DNA from: Paralichthys olivaceus
Lineage: Eukaryota; Chordata; Actinopteri; Pleuronectiformes; Paralichthyidae
Assembly: GCF_024713975.1 (NCBI RefSeq)
Contig: NC_091106.1
Coordinates: 12,813,001 to 12,877,000 of the forward strand
Direction of reading: 5' to 3'
Length of the DNA stretch: 64,000 bases
Shown here: positions 26,326 through 61,000 of the stretch, piece by piece
How the letters are laid out: every line of letters starts with the position of its first letter
Numbering within the stretch: the first letter of the stretch is position 1
Translations under genes and position numbers: made by a program
Notes under the pieces: generated by a model
The model's database searches: none
What the model was told of the DNA's origin: nothing
What the model saw: the letters and a program-made list of their open reading frames with translations, nothing else

Positions 26326-28351
26326 TCAGTTGTGTGAGGTCATGTGTCTGGACAGGTGGTGGCGCTCCCGGAAGTATTCGTGACAGATCGGGCAGGTGAG
26401 TTTCTCCTCCCTGCGCCTCCTCACCTGGGACTCCGCCGCGAACTCCTTCTTGTGGTGGGAGCGCATGTGGAAGACGAGGTCGGAGGTCATGCGGAAGGAC
26501 AGGTTGCACTTGGCGCACCAGTTCTGTACCGACACGGCGAATGAGGTGTACGTCGGCGGGAGGATCGTGAGGGAGGACGCGGTCTGCAGCTGTGCGCCGA
26601 CGCTCCTGGACCAGTGCTCCGGTGCGTAATGGAAAGTGTTGTTCAGCGCCACCGGGGAGGGTCCACTTTGTAAGTCCCCGCTCAGGATGCTGGACGCCAT
26701 CAGGTTGTTGTATCCCAAAACGGTCCTCGGGGTGAAAGCGTCGGGCCGCTCCTCTAGGCGGCTAGAGGGGGCTGTTGCAGCGCTGCTGAGATGCGCCTGG
26801 GGGTTGATGGGAGAAGTTCTTTTGCTCGGTTTGCAGAAAGCGCTTTTCTGTTCGCCCTGGCTGTGGGACAGGACCAGAGAAAACGCACTGCTGCTGCTTG
26901 AGTGCACCTCAGCGCTCTCTGCCATCTCTCTGTCGTGCGTAAAGGTCTCTTTGGCTCCCACCACGTCAACATCATCCTCATCATCATCATCATCAACCTT
27001 ACATCCTAAATGATCCGGTTTGATCTTATCTCCTTTCTGTTTCCCCGCAGAGGAGGACGCGTCTCCTGTTGCCTGGTCGTAACCTTTAACCAGCTGAGTA
27101 ATGTTATCATCATTTGAAATATTTGTCTTTTCTAACAGAACTGTTTTCCGGCCTTTGGGATAAAGCGTGTCCTCGTATTTCCTTCTCTTGGGATAAATCT
27201 CTGCGTCCTCGTTGCTGCTGGGTTTTTTGTGTTCCAAATCTCTGGCGATGTTGTGGAAATCTGTCACTCGGCGTTGCCTCTTTATTTCCACGTGCTTGTG
27301 CGCGTAAACCTCGCGGTTCCAGGGGTCACTCTTTACTTGGGTGCAGAGGAAACGACAGTGGGATAAGAAGGGATACTCGTTCTTGAAGACGTGGTTACAT
27401 CTGCTACATTTGTACTCTATAAAAGACAAAAAGACAATATAATATATATTTTATGTGACATTTATTGTGGAGTGAAATGCATTTAAGTGTACATCATTAC
27501 TAAAGTCCGACATAATGACTGCAGCTCACCTTCCCCTGGTCCTCTGGTCATGTCTGTGAAGCCCAGGAGGTGAGACAGCTCCTGGTCGTACCACACCAGC
27601 AGCTCCTCTTCCTGCCGGATGTCCCGGGTGGTCCGCACGTACAGCTGACCCGCTTTCAGAAAGGCCTCGGTGTTCTGCTCCTCTCCGTTGCGCGCAGCCT
27701 GTACGAGCCGTAGCCAGGACAGCACCAGCGCAGAATTACGCATGGCCTCAGGGTCCACCTGTTGACGACAGGAGTCACTGACATTTTTACACCAGCTTCC
27801 AAAATACCCCATTTTACTGTATTTTGTTTCCTGCAAACTTGAATTACTAAAAATAATTAAAAGGAAAATTGTTAAATTGAAAAATAAAATTTCTGCAGGT
27901 GGCACTTTTAATTCACGTTATTTAAATCATAGTTTGTTGTGGCAGCTTTTATAAAATACAGTCAAAGATATATAAGGCAAATAAATGTGAAGGTTTAAAG
28001 TAGAGCCATGGGGATTTCATGAAATGATGGTTACGAAATCACAAGGCTCCTGAAAATATCTAAAATTCAACCAACTAACCAAAGCAAATCTGTTCGGAGT
28101 AAAGTTCAAATACATGAACACAAAACTGCGCAACTCACCCTGAACACGTAAGGTTTCGCTCTCCTGTCAAAGGATTTCTGCGCTATGAAGGCGATGGTGT
28201 CATAGAAAGTGTTTTGGAGCACACATGGACCGAAGCACGTGCCCGCGGGGATGCTGCGCGTAACGATCACGCTGCTGTAGAGATCCGCTGGATGCTGGAG
28301 GAATTTACTGTCACTGGTCCAGATGGACCGAGGCAGGAAACTGTGATCCAT
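26326..28351 (-). CDS. znf488: PR-domain zinc-finger protein of PRDM8/ZNF488 type, 3 coding exons
   Basis: A probable nuclear transcriptional repressor. Family members act in neural and oligodendrocyte development. Coding exons in transcript order are 28139-28351, 27530-27758 and 26326-27416. Frames join exactly to give 510 residues. Residues 15-140 form a PR (SET-like) domain with FGPCVL, YDTIAFIA, SWLRLVQAAR and EEELLVWYDQEL. A degenerate C-C-H-C finger (YKCSRC...) follows near 150. After it come a basic segment with DFHNIARDLE, an acidic Asp run and a Ser-rich region. Two typical C2H2 fingers close the protein (Cys448-His469 and Cys489-His509, RERHHLSRHMTSH). The extreme C-terminus is almost PRDM8, but at about 510 residues the linker is much shorter than mammalian PRDM8 and lacks its Gly/Ala runs. 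The neighbours (ANTXR1-like, rrp12) favour the ZNF488 paralogue, with the PR domain kept. Orthology to PRDM8 itself is not excluded. Confidence 0.8.
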
Positions 28352-29290
28352 CGTCAAACTGTAATAAAAGACAAAGGGCTTAATGTCAAAGATGGAATAC
28401 ATATTAGTATTTCAAGATAAAGTTGAAATCACGAGGCCTGATTCAACAGAATTAGACAGAAATCATGAGAAATATAAGGATTAATTTTCATAATTAAAGT
28501 TTGTAAGTGTTTGTTTTATTAGAGGGGTGAAATAAGGCTACACGATATTATTTGTCTGCCATGCCGTTGGATACAGATTCTCGAAACCAACGCTGAATTG
28601 TTTTGCGTGCAATGTTGAAAATAATCATTTCTGCCTCTATATGTGTTTTTTTTTCTCCTACTAAAATTACGCGTCTCAACTGTGTCGCAGTCGCAGCCGG
28701 TGTCGAGGCAAAATGATCTGTAACATCCTTTGTCTCAGTTTTTCACTCGGTTTCTCCTTTTGTCTCCCCATCTGCCGTGGAGACCAACTGCCTCCTGTGC
28801 GCGCAGGATAACTTCAATACGTTTTCTCCTAATTTATGAACAATATTAACGCACGAAGCTTGCGAGGCTATTGATTCAGACCTCTGCACAATAAAAAAAC
28901 TATCTGATCTGAAAGGGTTTCGTCTTTTTTAAATGTTGACAGCTGAGCACGTATGAATGACCTGCAGGTGCCAATCTGAAAATTCCTGTTTTCCTATTAT
29001 ACAATTACATTTGATTGAAAGACTGTACGTGGCAGTGACCAGCAGCAGAGAACCAGTAGTGTTGCATGTGCATGGACTCACCCGGCGGACATGGAGGATG
29101 CTGTTGGTGCCGTGATGTGGCAGCAAGTTGCAGCTGGTGCAGTGGACCTCGCTAATGATGATGCGCTCGCGTTCCTTGGTGACGACTTACTTATCCGACT
29201 GAATCCTCCTCCGTACTGTCGTCCCCTCTCCTCTCCCACTCCCACTTATTCCCCTCAGAGAGCGCACTGGAGCGTTGCGCATTGATATAA
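28352..29290 (-). other. 5' exon, first intron and upstream ATG of the PRDM8/ZNF488-like gene
   Basis: Coding exon 1 begins at an acceptor (ttattacag) whose AG lies at 28359-28360, leaving 7 UTR bases before the ATG at 28351. A matching donor (CCGG|GTGAGT) lies at 29076-29081, so the upstream exon ends at 29082. That exon contains ATG at 29092, which after splicing is in frame with the main ATG and would add six residues (MSAGLT). Its context is weak (T at -3), whereas the 28351 ATG has A at -3 and G at +4. I take 28351 as the main start. Confidence 0.55.
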
Positions 29291-29300
29291 ACACGTGCGC
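29250..29300 (-). promoter_or_regulatory. Putative promoter of the PRDM8/ZNF488-like gene
   Basis: Read on the minus strand, a CACGTG E-box (29292-29297) is followed at once by a TTTATAT TATA-like stretch (29284-29291), about 200 bp upstream of the first exon's donor. This would put transcription start near 29255. It is inferred from motif order only. Confidence 0.3.
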
Positions 29301-30880
29301 GCTCACGCATTCACACACACGCGCGTGCACACACACCCCTTGAATTTCAGACCCTTGGCAAAAGCGCCCTTGTCTGATTTACAGTCCTCTCCACGAAGAT
29401 GAGAGATGTGGGCGTTAGTGTGGAGGGAGCAGCGATCATTTAATGAATATTTTGGGGTGTGTGTATTAATGTGATTAATTAAAATACAACAAGCATGCTG
29501 CTGGCTGACGTGGACATGCTGTTCACCACATGTGACCAAGAGTAATACTGTATATCCAGGTTTTATCATCATATGTCCAAGTCCTTGCTGCGTAATTACG
29601 CAATTTAAGGTAAGGCGTTGAACTTCCTGAAGCCACGAAAACAACCTGAGGCAGGAGACCTCACACAGGCCTTCAGCACAGGTCAAATAAAAAATATCTG
29701 TTAGTTGATATCTTCACACATCCAAGTATTTGCTGTTTTAAAATGGAAGCCACTCCACATCACCCACTTTGTGCTTCACGCTGTGTGGGGAATCCAAAGA
29801 CAGTTTTGGTCACGACTCTGGAAACAATGAGCTATACGAGACTCGCACGAGCACTTGAAATGATCCTGGCTAATGTGGGCAAATAGGAAATTGTAAAATT
29901 GGCCTCCATTACAAGACATGATGCATGCTGGAATGAGTTTGCCACCGGGCGAATGCATTATTCATAAAGTAAATGTTTCTGTCTAATGAGCGTTTAATGG
30001 ATTATTCTGGATCAGAGCTTTTATTTGGTTAAATGTCCTGGTCGTTATCGAGCCAACTTTGAGAACGCTACACACAACACAATCAGTGGGGGAATCCTCA
30101 GGTCTGGTTCAATGTGTAATTACACTATGGGCTGAAAAATATATTGTTTTATGTGTGATGACATCTCCTCGACATCCACAGGAACTCTAACATTAGAAAA
30201 CCTTTCATCATCGCATCCTGTCCTGGGTCGATTTGCACTAAAGGCCCATGATTAAATTGCGCCTGTCTATGCAGTTCCTCTGTTTGACATGTGGGGGCGA
30301 AATGTCTCAGACTATGGATGTCAATTATTTTGGAACTACTCATCCATTTACTGAATTGTTGACTAATCAGAACAAATTATATACTGATGGTTTTATTAAA
30401 TATAACTTTAAATCATCAACTAAAGCTATTTATATTATTTTCAATTCTTAATAATGAACCATTAAGAAAAAAATATTGAGAAGATGAAAACTTTGCATCA
30501 GACAACTTGAACTTCAGTTTATTCAGCCATTTGTGATACATTTGATAAATGGCCTTATTCTGGTGTTAAAGAAAATTTTAAACAAAATAGACTTAGTGAT
30601 ATTGTTCTCCTTCCTAAAACCCACCATAGGCTACTTTGATATTTTGGTTCCTACACCCCACAGCTGCAGGTTTTCTTATACTGGAACTTTACTTTTAATG
30701 ACAGTTATATTGAGTTTCGTGCATAAGGATGATACATCATGGCCACCACCATGAATATCATTTATTTTCTGAGAAATCTTTTTTCTAACTTTTATGGATA
30801 TTGAACTTTTCTGGGCTCAGAGACAAAGGCTCAATATTTTTTTCCTGATTTTTGGAGCAGTATTTTTTTCTCTCAGTAAA
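29300..30880. other. Divergent intergenic gap between PRDM8/ZNF488-like and ANTXR1-like genes
   Basis: The two flanking genes are transcribed away from each other. I find no exon here. There is a CA-rich piece at 29310-29340. The rest is AT-rich, complex DNA. Regulatory elements for either gene are plausible but not demonstrated. Confidence 0.5.
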
Positions 30881-31164
30881 AGTGGAGTTTTGAGTCTCTC
30901 CTCGGGTGTCGCTCCTCTCCTCCATCCTGCCCTGCTCCATGCAGCGTGTTTTTTTCCCTCTCTCGCCCGAAAGAGAAAGACTTGGCAGAGCCCGGCTCAA
31001 ACTGAACGAGACTCCTGTTGGCTGAATGCGCGCAACCGAAGAGGACAAAACACCGATGAACCACACGACAGACGCACACAGCCGATTCAGAACCAGTCTG
31101 TAGAGGGAACATGTGAAGATTGTTTGGTTGTCAGCGTTGGAGCAGTCAACAGAAACCGGGAAAG
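30880..31164 (+). promoter_or_regulatory. Likely promoter/5' UTR region of the ANTXR1-like gene
   Basis: The sequence shifts from AT-rich to CpG-bearing, pyrimidine-rich DNA (cctctctcgcccgaaagag near 30960, cgcgcaaccgaag near 31030) just before the start codon. No TATA box is obvious. The limits are approximate. Confidence 0.3.
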
Positions 31165-52875
<21,711 letters not shown>

Positions 52876-53710
52876 TGAAGAATGGGGCCTCCAATAAACC
52901 ACTGATACATCAACTCATTCAGTTAAAAAAACAAAAACACAAAAAAAACATGTCCTCCTTTCACCCCAAAGACTGAGAAAATCTGAAAAGCCTGGAGCCA
53001 TGCAGCTCTGTGCTTTGTTGCTGGACAGCAAAATATTTATCTGATAACAAAATCAGCTACTGAGTTACATCAAGATAACATTCTTTACCATGAAACATAG
53101 AAAAATGCATGTAGTTCCTTGTACTTAGTAGAGTTCATGTTGACATAAGTGGTGCGAGTAAGTGCAAATGTTTCTGGAGATTCGGCAGAAAGGATTTATG
53201 TGTTGTTGAAAGTTGAGTACGAATGAATGGTGAAGATTAATTCACCTGTTTCCTGTGGTTTTGCAGAGAATCGTAATGTTGGGCGAGCGTGTAGTGAGAA
53301 ATAACAGCATGTAGTGATGGTGGTGTTGCCTTGGTTTTTAAATGTACACTATATTAGGTTGCTATGAATCACATGGATGCGTCGTTTTACCTTTTTTAAC
53401 CAATTTTCTTTCTACATCCTTGTTTTAAAAATTAAGTTAGGGGATCTTATTGCAACTGCAGGGCAGTTTCACCATATTTTATTTATTTTAACACAGGCCC
53501 TGTCTGCATCTGCTTTCTAGTTAGTATCAGGTGGATTTCTGGGTCCTTGAGGGGGGGGGATATGTTGGTGGAGGGAAGCTTTGTGTCTGTGGTTTTGCAT
53601 TGAAAATAAGTATCTTCAGGATCATCCTGAATCCTTTGTGACTGAAATGATCATTGGCATTATTTCTATACTAACTTTTCTTCAATAAACATGTTTTTTT
53701 CTACAAGTGA
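52876..53710 (+). other. 3' UTR and polyadenylation signal of the ANTXR1-like gene
   Basis: A strong AATAAA at 53684-53689 followed by a T-rich stretch gives a 3' UTR of about 830 bases. Another AATAAA at 52893-52898 lies only 18 bases after the stop and is an unlikely main site. Confidence 0.6.
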
Positions 53711-54979
53711 CCTGGCAGTGATTTTCTTTCCTCTTGATATAAAGTGTGATGTTTCAAATTTTCAAGATTACTTTTTTGTGCACCGTCATAATGAATCAGC
53801 TTACAAACATTTGAGCTGACGTAGCTCTAAGGAGATGGGGCCTGGCTCTGCACGAACTAATGACATGTTTATTAGTTCACTGAATATACTGCAGGAACAT
53901 TTGGAAATGTTCTTTAATTAAACTAATTACAGTTCCGTTGCTGTCAGGACTCTAATAATCCATCCCTGGCATTTATATAGCCAGTCTACAAAGTCAATGA
54001 CCGGATTCTAAGATCATCAATGGTTCGTTCAAAGTCATATTTCTGGAACACGTCGCTCTGATGTAAATCTTTTCGACGCTCGTTTCCATTTAAACCGCCA
54101 GTGCACTCAGTGGCTTTGGAACAGATTCAAAACACATTTCTTTCATTATGGGCTGTGTGCAGTAAACATAAGTAAATTTTATACACTCAAATTAAAATCC
54201 CAAGTGCAAAAGTGTGAAGAAGCTAAAGGGGGTTAAGGTTGTTTGTTGAAGTACATAAATACACATAGTATATTATTGCAGTGCTGATGATGTCAGGTCT
54301 GAAAATGTCCTGAATCAGCAGCTACATCATCTGCTCCTGTCCTGAGAAACGCTGACAGACACAGTGAGGCTCAGACACAAAGGATCATGGTCAGTTTGTC
54401 ACTTCATGACTCATTTTGCTGCAATCTCTCTCAGGATATGAATCACACAAGGCTTTTACATCAGCCTGCACCCCCACAACATATGGAGCTTATATAGCTG
54501 GAGGAAAATGTGGGTTGCTGATATGAGGAAGGGGAATTTTTCATTACTTTTCAGCTTAAAAACTGTTTTAATTATGTAAGTAAATCAAATTAAAACAGCG
54601 TCACTGATTGCTGCTGTTCACTGTTAATAATTCAGAAGTCTACAGCGCCCCCAAGTGATCAAATAACGCAACAACATAGGGAAACGTTACTCTTCCCAAA
54701 CAGTATTTAATTTGTTAATTTGTCTGAGGGGTTAATATGACAACCAAATGATTTTCCATTTGATCAGCCAGTATCAATCGAGTCAGGGACAGAACATTCA
54801 ACACAATATTTGTTTGTTTACTCACTCACTTCAGGACGTCAACAGTTTAAAAACAAACTGGTTTCACACAGACACACACACATCCGAGGTGTATGTTCAA
54901 ATTTCAGTAAGAGTGTATGAACACGCAAACACACACACACCGCATTTAGAGTCCATTGGATTTATATAAGATGTGCCCC
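53710..54979. other. Convergent gap between the ANTXR1-like gene and rrp12
   Basis: No gene. On the minus strand an ATTAAA (complement at 54706-54711) lies about 270 bases past the rrp12 stop codon and could end its transcript. An AATAAA complement lies at 53868-53873. The two genes' 3' ends face each other here. Confidence 0.45.
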
Positions 54980-57957
54980 TCAGGCTTTCCTCTTTTTCTT
55001 CTGCATTTTCTTTCCAGACAGCGCCCCCTTTTGGGCTCCTTTCACCATGCCCTTGAACTGGCCCTGTATTTTGGCTCGCTTCCTGTGGACAAAAAAAAAA
55101 AGGTGTAAGTGCCCAACATTTTTAAATAAAATCCATTATGGAGATCTACAGAGACACGTTGCTTGTACCTGCGATTGAGCTGAGCTTTCTTCAGAGGGAT
55201 GTAAGCATAGGGATCAAGTTTTCCTTGTTTCTTCACATCTCCTTTTCCTTTCTGTGAGATGAAAGAGGAAAGAACAGAAGCTCAGACTTCAGCATTGTGT
55301 GTGTGTGTGTGTGTGTGTGTCTGTGTGTGCTGTCAGACTAACCTTTGACTTGTAATCAGCTCCAATGTCTTGTCTGTCTCCAAGAGGTCTGTGAATACCT
55401 GAACCTCCAGCTGAGTGGAGAAAAAAAACAATGTTGCTTAGCCAGAAATCAATTGGGCTACATGGACTTTTGGGAGCTGACGCCAATATCAGGGTGTAAA
55501 AAAATTCAGATATTGATGTATTGGCCGATATATGTAAGTTGATTGAATTGAATGATTCCAAAGATGTTTTCAAATCATCATCACAAAGAAAGTTAATGAC
55601 CATTAACTGTATTATAAATAACTATAAACAAAAAGAAAACAAATGCAACCTAATTTATAGAAGATGAATAATCAAGAACAATGTTCTTTTACGTATATTT
55701 AAACATGAAACCACAGCTTTTCTGCATTGTTTATTCTATAAAATAAAACTTTTCATATTGGCAAAAATAAAAGAAGAACTTTAATGGCTGATAAATAGGT
55801 TGGACTCTTTACTCTTAAACTATCTCAAGAACCTGGAGATCTTCCTGATCTATAACCTATTTATGACCACAGGGATTTCGTACTACTATAATGATCATAC
55901 CTTTATATTTTAACTGGGGTTCAATGTCCATGTCGTCATCAAGGTTGTCATCTTGAATCTTCCTTTTCTGTGACTTTTTCTGAGGGTGATAAAAAAAACA
56001 TAATAAATACAAAGCAGCAATATATATATATATATATACACACACACATAGAAGCACAATGATATCTATAACTCCTGTCACATTTGTTAAGAACTCACAC
56101 TCTTGACTCCAGCCTCTTCTAGAATATCATTGATCTCTCCCTCATCTGTGGAAACAGTCATGAGACAGTGTCACATCCTGTTCAGACATAAAGCAACACA
56201 CACAACAGTAGTGTCTTCTCCTCACCTTTATCTTTCACAACTTCCTCTTCGTCTTCTTTAATGATCAGCCGTCCATCTGAAGTCACTTTAAAGCCATGGT
56301 CAATCTTGGTTCTCTTTTTCAGCTCTGGGTTGGTGGCTGGAAAAAAAAATTAAACAAACACGCGTCATCTCTGTTTTCTTGGGAAATGGACACACAAGCT
56401 GGAAGCAATCAGAAAAATGAACGTAAGGAGCATCTGTTGGTTACCTAACACTCGCTGGGAAACTTTCGGGTCCAGGAAGTTGAGAGGTTCATCTTCCTCT
56501 CCTTCTTTGAGCCAGGCCCGTCCTTTCTGCCGTCTGCCTGGTTTCTTCTGAGTCTTTCCTTCGTCCTCTGACAAATCGCTATCTGACTGTGCGAGGATGT
56601 CCTCAATACTTAAAAAGGAAAGGACACAAGGTTTCAACAGAGAAGGGTGCATGTATAAGGGAAGGCAGAGACATATGTGTGTGGAGCAGTGGTCTAACCT
56701 TTCGCTCTTTCCTTTAGCTCCCTCCTCTTCACTCTCGGAGTCGTCCTCCTGATCAGTCGCCTGTTTCCGTCTCTTGGTGCGAGCCTCAGCCTTGCGGATG
56801 TTTACCAGCACCTTGTGGTGTTCTGCAGGCAGCATGCTCTTCACCATCTCAAAACTATAGACACACCAGATGATCAGACACATCCACAAAAACACATCCC
56901 ACAGAAGTAATGCAGCTGACGCTATGAAATGTCCAAGGAGATAAGTCGTGTTTAAACAACCAGATCAGTATGTTAAAAATATTACTGCTTATATCAAGTG
57001 GTCAACGTTCAGCTATCTTGTGTCTCAAGTATTTGAATATGTTGTGAATCCATTTACAGATGTTGAATTAAACAGAAAGAACAGAATTCACCAGTCACAA
57101 GATAACTGAACATTGACCAGTTTATATTTATAGGATTTAAACTTATTTTCAAACACTTACCCAAACTTCCTGATAAACTTAGTGAAGATGTTCTTCAGTT
57201 TCGTTCTGAAGTGCCTCCTCACGTCATCATGAATGTTGCCGATGCCCTCCATCTGAACACAAAGATTGAAACCTCTGTTATATCAGAGCACAAATATCGT
57301 TACGCTTAACTCCAGCATTGACAATGTGCAATTCATACCATGACAGTGGCGTGTGAAGCCAGCATCTTAGGGTCCATGATGAAGAGAATGACCTTCATGA
57401 AGCCTAAGGCTGCTTTGACGATCTCTCTCGTGCGAGATGAGAGCAGCAGACAAATGTTGTGCAGCAGCTGCTCCATGACTGGCACCTCGATGGAATCTGG
57501 GAAGGGAAAGAAAAGGTGTCGCACTGAGTCCCGTCCGCCAAAGCAGCGTTTAAAATAGCAACAGGAAACCGCTTAAAGTCATCAGGTCTACCTTTATACT
57601 GGAACACTAATCGAGTTAGTGCCAACACTGTGCAGGTGATCATGGTGACGGAGCCTGAGAATCCTGCAAACACCATCACCAAATACTGCTCCATGGCATC
57701 TGGATGAGAGACAGATGTTTAAAACTACCCAGTCCACTTGTGTCCACACAAAGACCCACACTGAGAGGAGAACGGGCGTGTTACCTTTTGTGTTCCCACA
57801 GAAGCGGACAAAAGCATTTCCCATTTCCACCAGCAGGTTGTAGGCGTTCTTACGAGCTCCAACAGAAACTTCCTTCGTACATATAATCACCTGCCGGAGA
57901 GAACATCATCATGAAAATGATACACATCAGAACTCACTGTGCGTTTGCCATCACTTG

Positions 57958-58024
<67 letters not shown>

Positions 58025-61000
58025 TTGTACCTCTGGCAGCAGTGCGGCGATAAAGTCTTTGTGCTCTTCGCTGAGTCTCTTCACGATGTGGCTCAGACAC
58101 TTCAGTCTAGGCTGAGAACAAGCAGCAAAAAAAAAAAATGATTCAACTCTGACAGCTCAGTAAATCAATACATCCCCTCTCGTGTCTTGTTTATTTTTCC
58201 TCTCTGGATGCAGCAGTCTCACCCTCTTTGCTGGCGACGAGGCGTTCTTAAGAGTCTCGAGCAGGACGGCTTTGAGCGTTTCCAGATTTGCCAACACAAA
58301 CGACCTGCACTCATCTCGCTCTCCTCCGCACATCTCCTCCAGCACTCGGTACGCCTTCTTCTGCATGCCCTGATCTTTGGTCTGAAACAAATGCAACAGA
58401 CACAAAGTTAACACGTAATATATACTTTGGTTCAATAGGTTCAAACTGAGAACACTGTGTGTTCCGTTACCTCCAAATATGGACGAATCAGCTCGAAGGT
58501 TTTAGTCATGGTGAGCTCATCTACAAAGGGAGCCATGGCAACCATTAGATCCATCATTGACATCCTGCAGATAAAAGGGAGCAACAAATAGAGAAGAGTA
58601 ATTATATTGACACCTACCATATTTAATAAAATATAAGATACATTTAAATAATCGGTTTTCATATCGTACCGTGTGAACTCATTGGTGTCTGTGCTGCTCA
58701 GTCTGTCTGTGGCTTTTTGAAGGAAGGTGCAGGTCATCTGTGGACGATAGTTTGATTAGTGATGAGAAATGTGGACAGCAAGTCAATCAACAATCATCAC
58801 TTCAGTATGAAACAAGATCTCAGAAAACATAAAAAGCTTTATCACTGTGCAAAGGAACTAAGCTCATGAAGCTCGACTGACCTGCGTTTCGGTGACAGTC
58901 AGGTAAACCTTGATGGTGTCGAGCACGGCCATCCTGTATGTGCTGGACTCTCCGGCTGCAGGCTGCTGGCCGTACACGTTGAAAAGGATGGGCAGGAAGT
59001 TCTTAGAGAAGCGGCCCACTTCAGCCTTTTCTTCTTCTGCAGACATAAAGCAGACATGTTTTTAACCCTCTGAGTTTTTAAGCCTTGGGAGGTTGTTGTT
59101 TGCACAACCCTTTTTAAATCGCTCTAAACTAACTTTATATTCTTCCATTTCATTCAGACATCAGGTCTCAGTCTTCTGCTTAGCTATATTATTATTATAT
59201 TATATTTTACGCTTGTGATTGTGTCATTATTACATTACGTTGTGTGTGGTGGGAAATGTGTCAAAAGTAGGCAGAAGCATTCTCAAAATCTCAATGTATG
59301 TATTTCAAATCACGGTTCATGTTTCTATGATTATAAATGTTTTGAGTTAATACATTTGATGTGTTTATTTAGAAAGATATGATCAGAAACATGTTTGACT
59401 TTTGTACGTTTTAAATTTGTAACACAATTTCAATACATTTATAATGGTTTATTGATTTATAATAGTTTTTCTACAGATTTAAGAGATGTGACTTTAACAT
59501 CCTCCAAGAAATTATATCATAGTCAGCAAAAATACCAATGTAGGCACTGGTGGCCCATTTCTATTGCACAGGGTTAATGTATTGATTGCAAAGGTAGTTT
59601 TTTTTAGGCATCTTGTCTCTGAACATGTGCCTCCTACCTGTGGAGCAGCTCTTGTTGATGATGGTGCGCAGGGCCTGGCACACTGTGAGTCTCAAGTCTG
59701 GCTGTTCATTAATGGCTACACCAATTGTGCGGGCGAGGCCTTTGAAAGACACCAGCAGATCCACGGGACACGTGCAGAAGCCAGGGAGCATGGTCCAAAT
59801 CTGAAAATAAAAAGACACTTACATCTTAATACACAGTTTTACTCCGGATACCGAGCATTAGTCATGTTAAGTCCGTTACCTGAAGCTGTAGAGTCTGGTA
59901 GACTTTGGCCTCTAGTTTCTGTCCTGCCTGCTCCAATTCTTCAGCTGCAACACAAAAACAAAGTCATCAGAAAAAGACAATCGACCTTCCCAGTGACATC
60001 ACCATCAAGTGGAGAGCAACATTTTCTTTACCTCTCTGTTTGAGCGTAGACGCCAGAGGGAGGAAGTAAGAATTGAAGAAACCAAGATGAGTGTTCTTCA
60101 CGTGATCCCGTATGACCGGGATCAGCCAACTTCGTGGGAACTCTAAGTCATCGCTGGTGAAAAAGATATGAGTCGGTCAGTAAAACCACAGCGAGACAAG
60201 AGGGCTGCTCCACTCTGTGTCTCTGTGCTCTTACTTGAAGCCAGTGATGTTGAGAGGCACAGCACCAAGCACAACGTCAGGTCCCATGCTCTCCACAGCG
60301 CCTCCTACAGCCAGATCCAACTCCCCTCTGAAGGCGAACTGAGGAGTGGAGCGCAGGTCTGCCAGAGACTGCAGGGACTGTCACACAGGACACAACACAA
60401 AGACTCAGGCAAAATGTTTTCACCATCTTTACTCCACATGGTGATCGACGGCGTTGTGCGACTCTACCTTGGCCATGACGGGGTGAGCTTGTTTCCCAGC
60501 AACCCGATAGAAGCAGCCCAGGATCTGCAGCACAAATGGCCAGGAGGCATGGAAGCGATAAGACAGTCCTTCCTCTATGATACTGGAACAAACGCACACA
60601 CACTCATCAGGATGAGCATTTACATTCTGCTATGAAGAAAAGTGAGACTGGCTTGAGGGATTTACCGAAACATTTTGCAGATATAAGAGGGATTTCCTGC
60701 AGAGGCCGTGGCACTGATGATGTCTGTTCCAACCAAGCTAGGAGCCACACATTCAGTCAGCAAATTCTGAAAAAGATAAACATGAATAAATCAACAGTCT
60801 CTAATGCACCTTCCCATGAAGGCTCTGAGCAGATGATGACTTGAAAATGAACAACATTATCAACACACATCCACGTCACTGACCTCGTTCAGACATGGTT
60901 TTAACATCACAACCTGATTGATTTGATCACAAGTGATCAGCACTAAGTTCATGTGTAAACGCACCCAAAAGAGTCCTCAGTGCGGCTTGAGATCCATTCA

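Noticed and set aside
57901-57945. snoRNA-like C and D box words on the minus strand in an rrp12 intron
   Set aside because: The D-like CTGA precedes the C-like ATGATGA, the wrong order, and there is no terminal stem.
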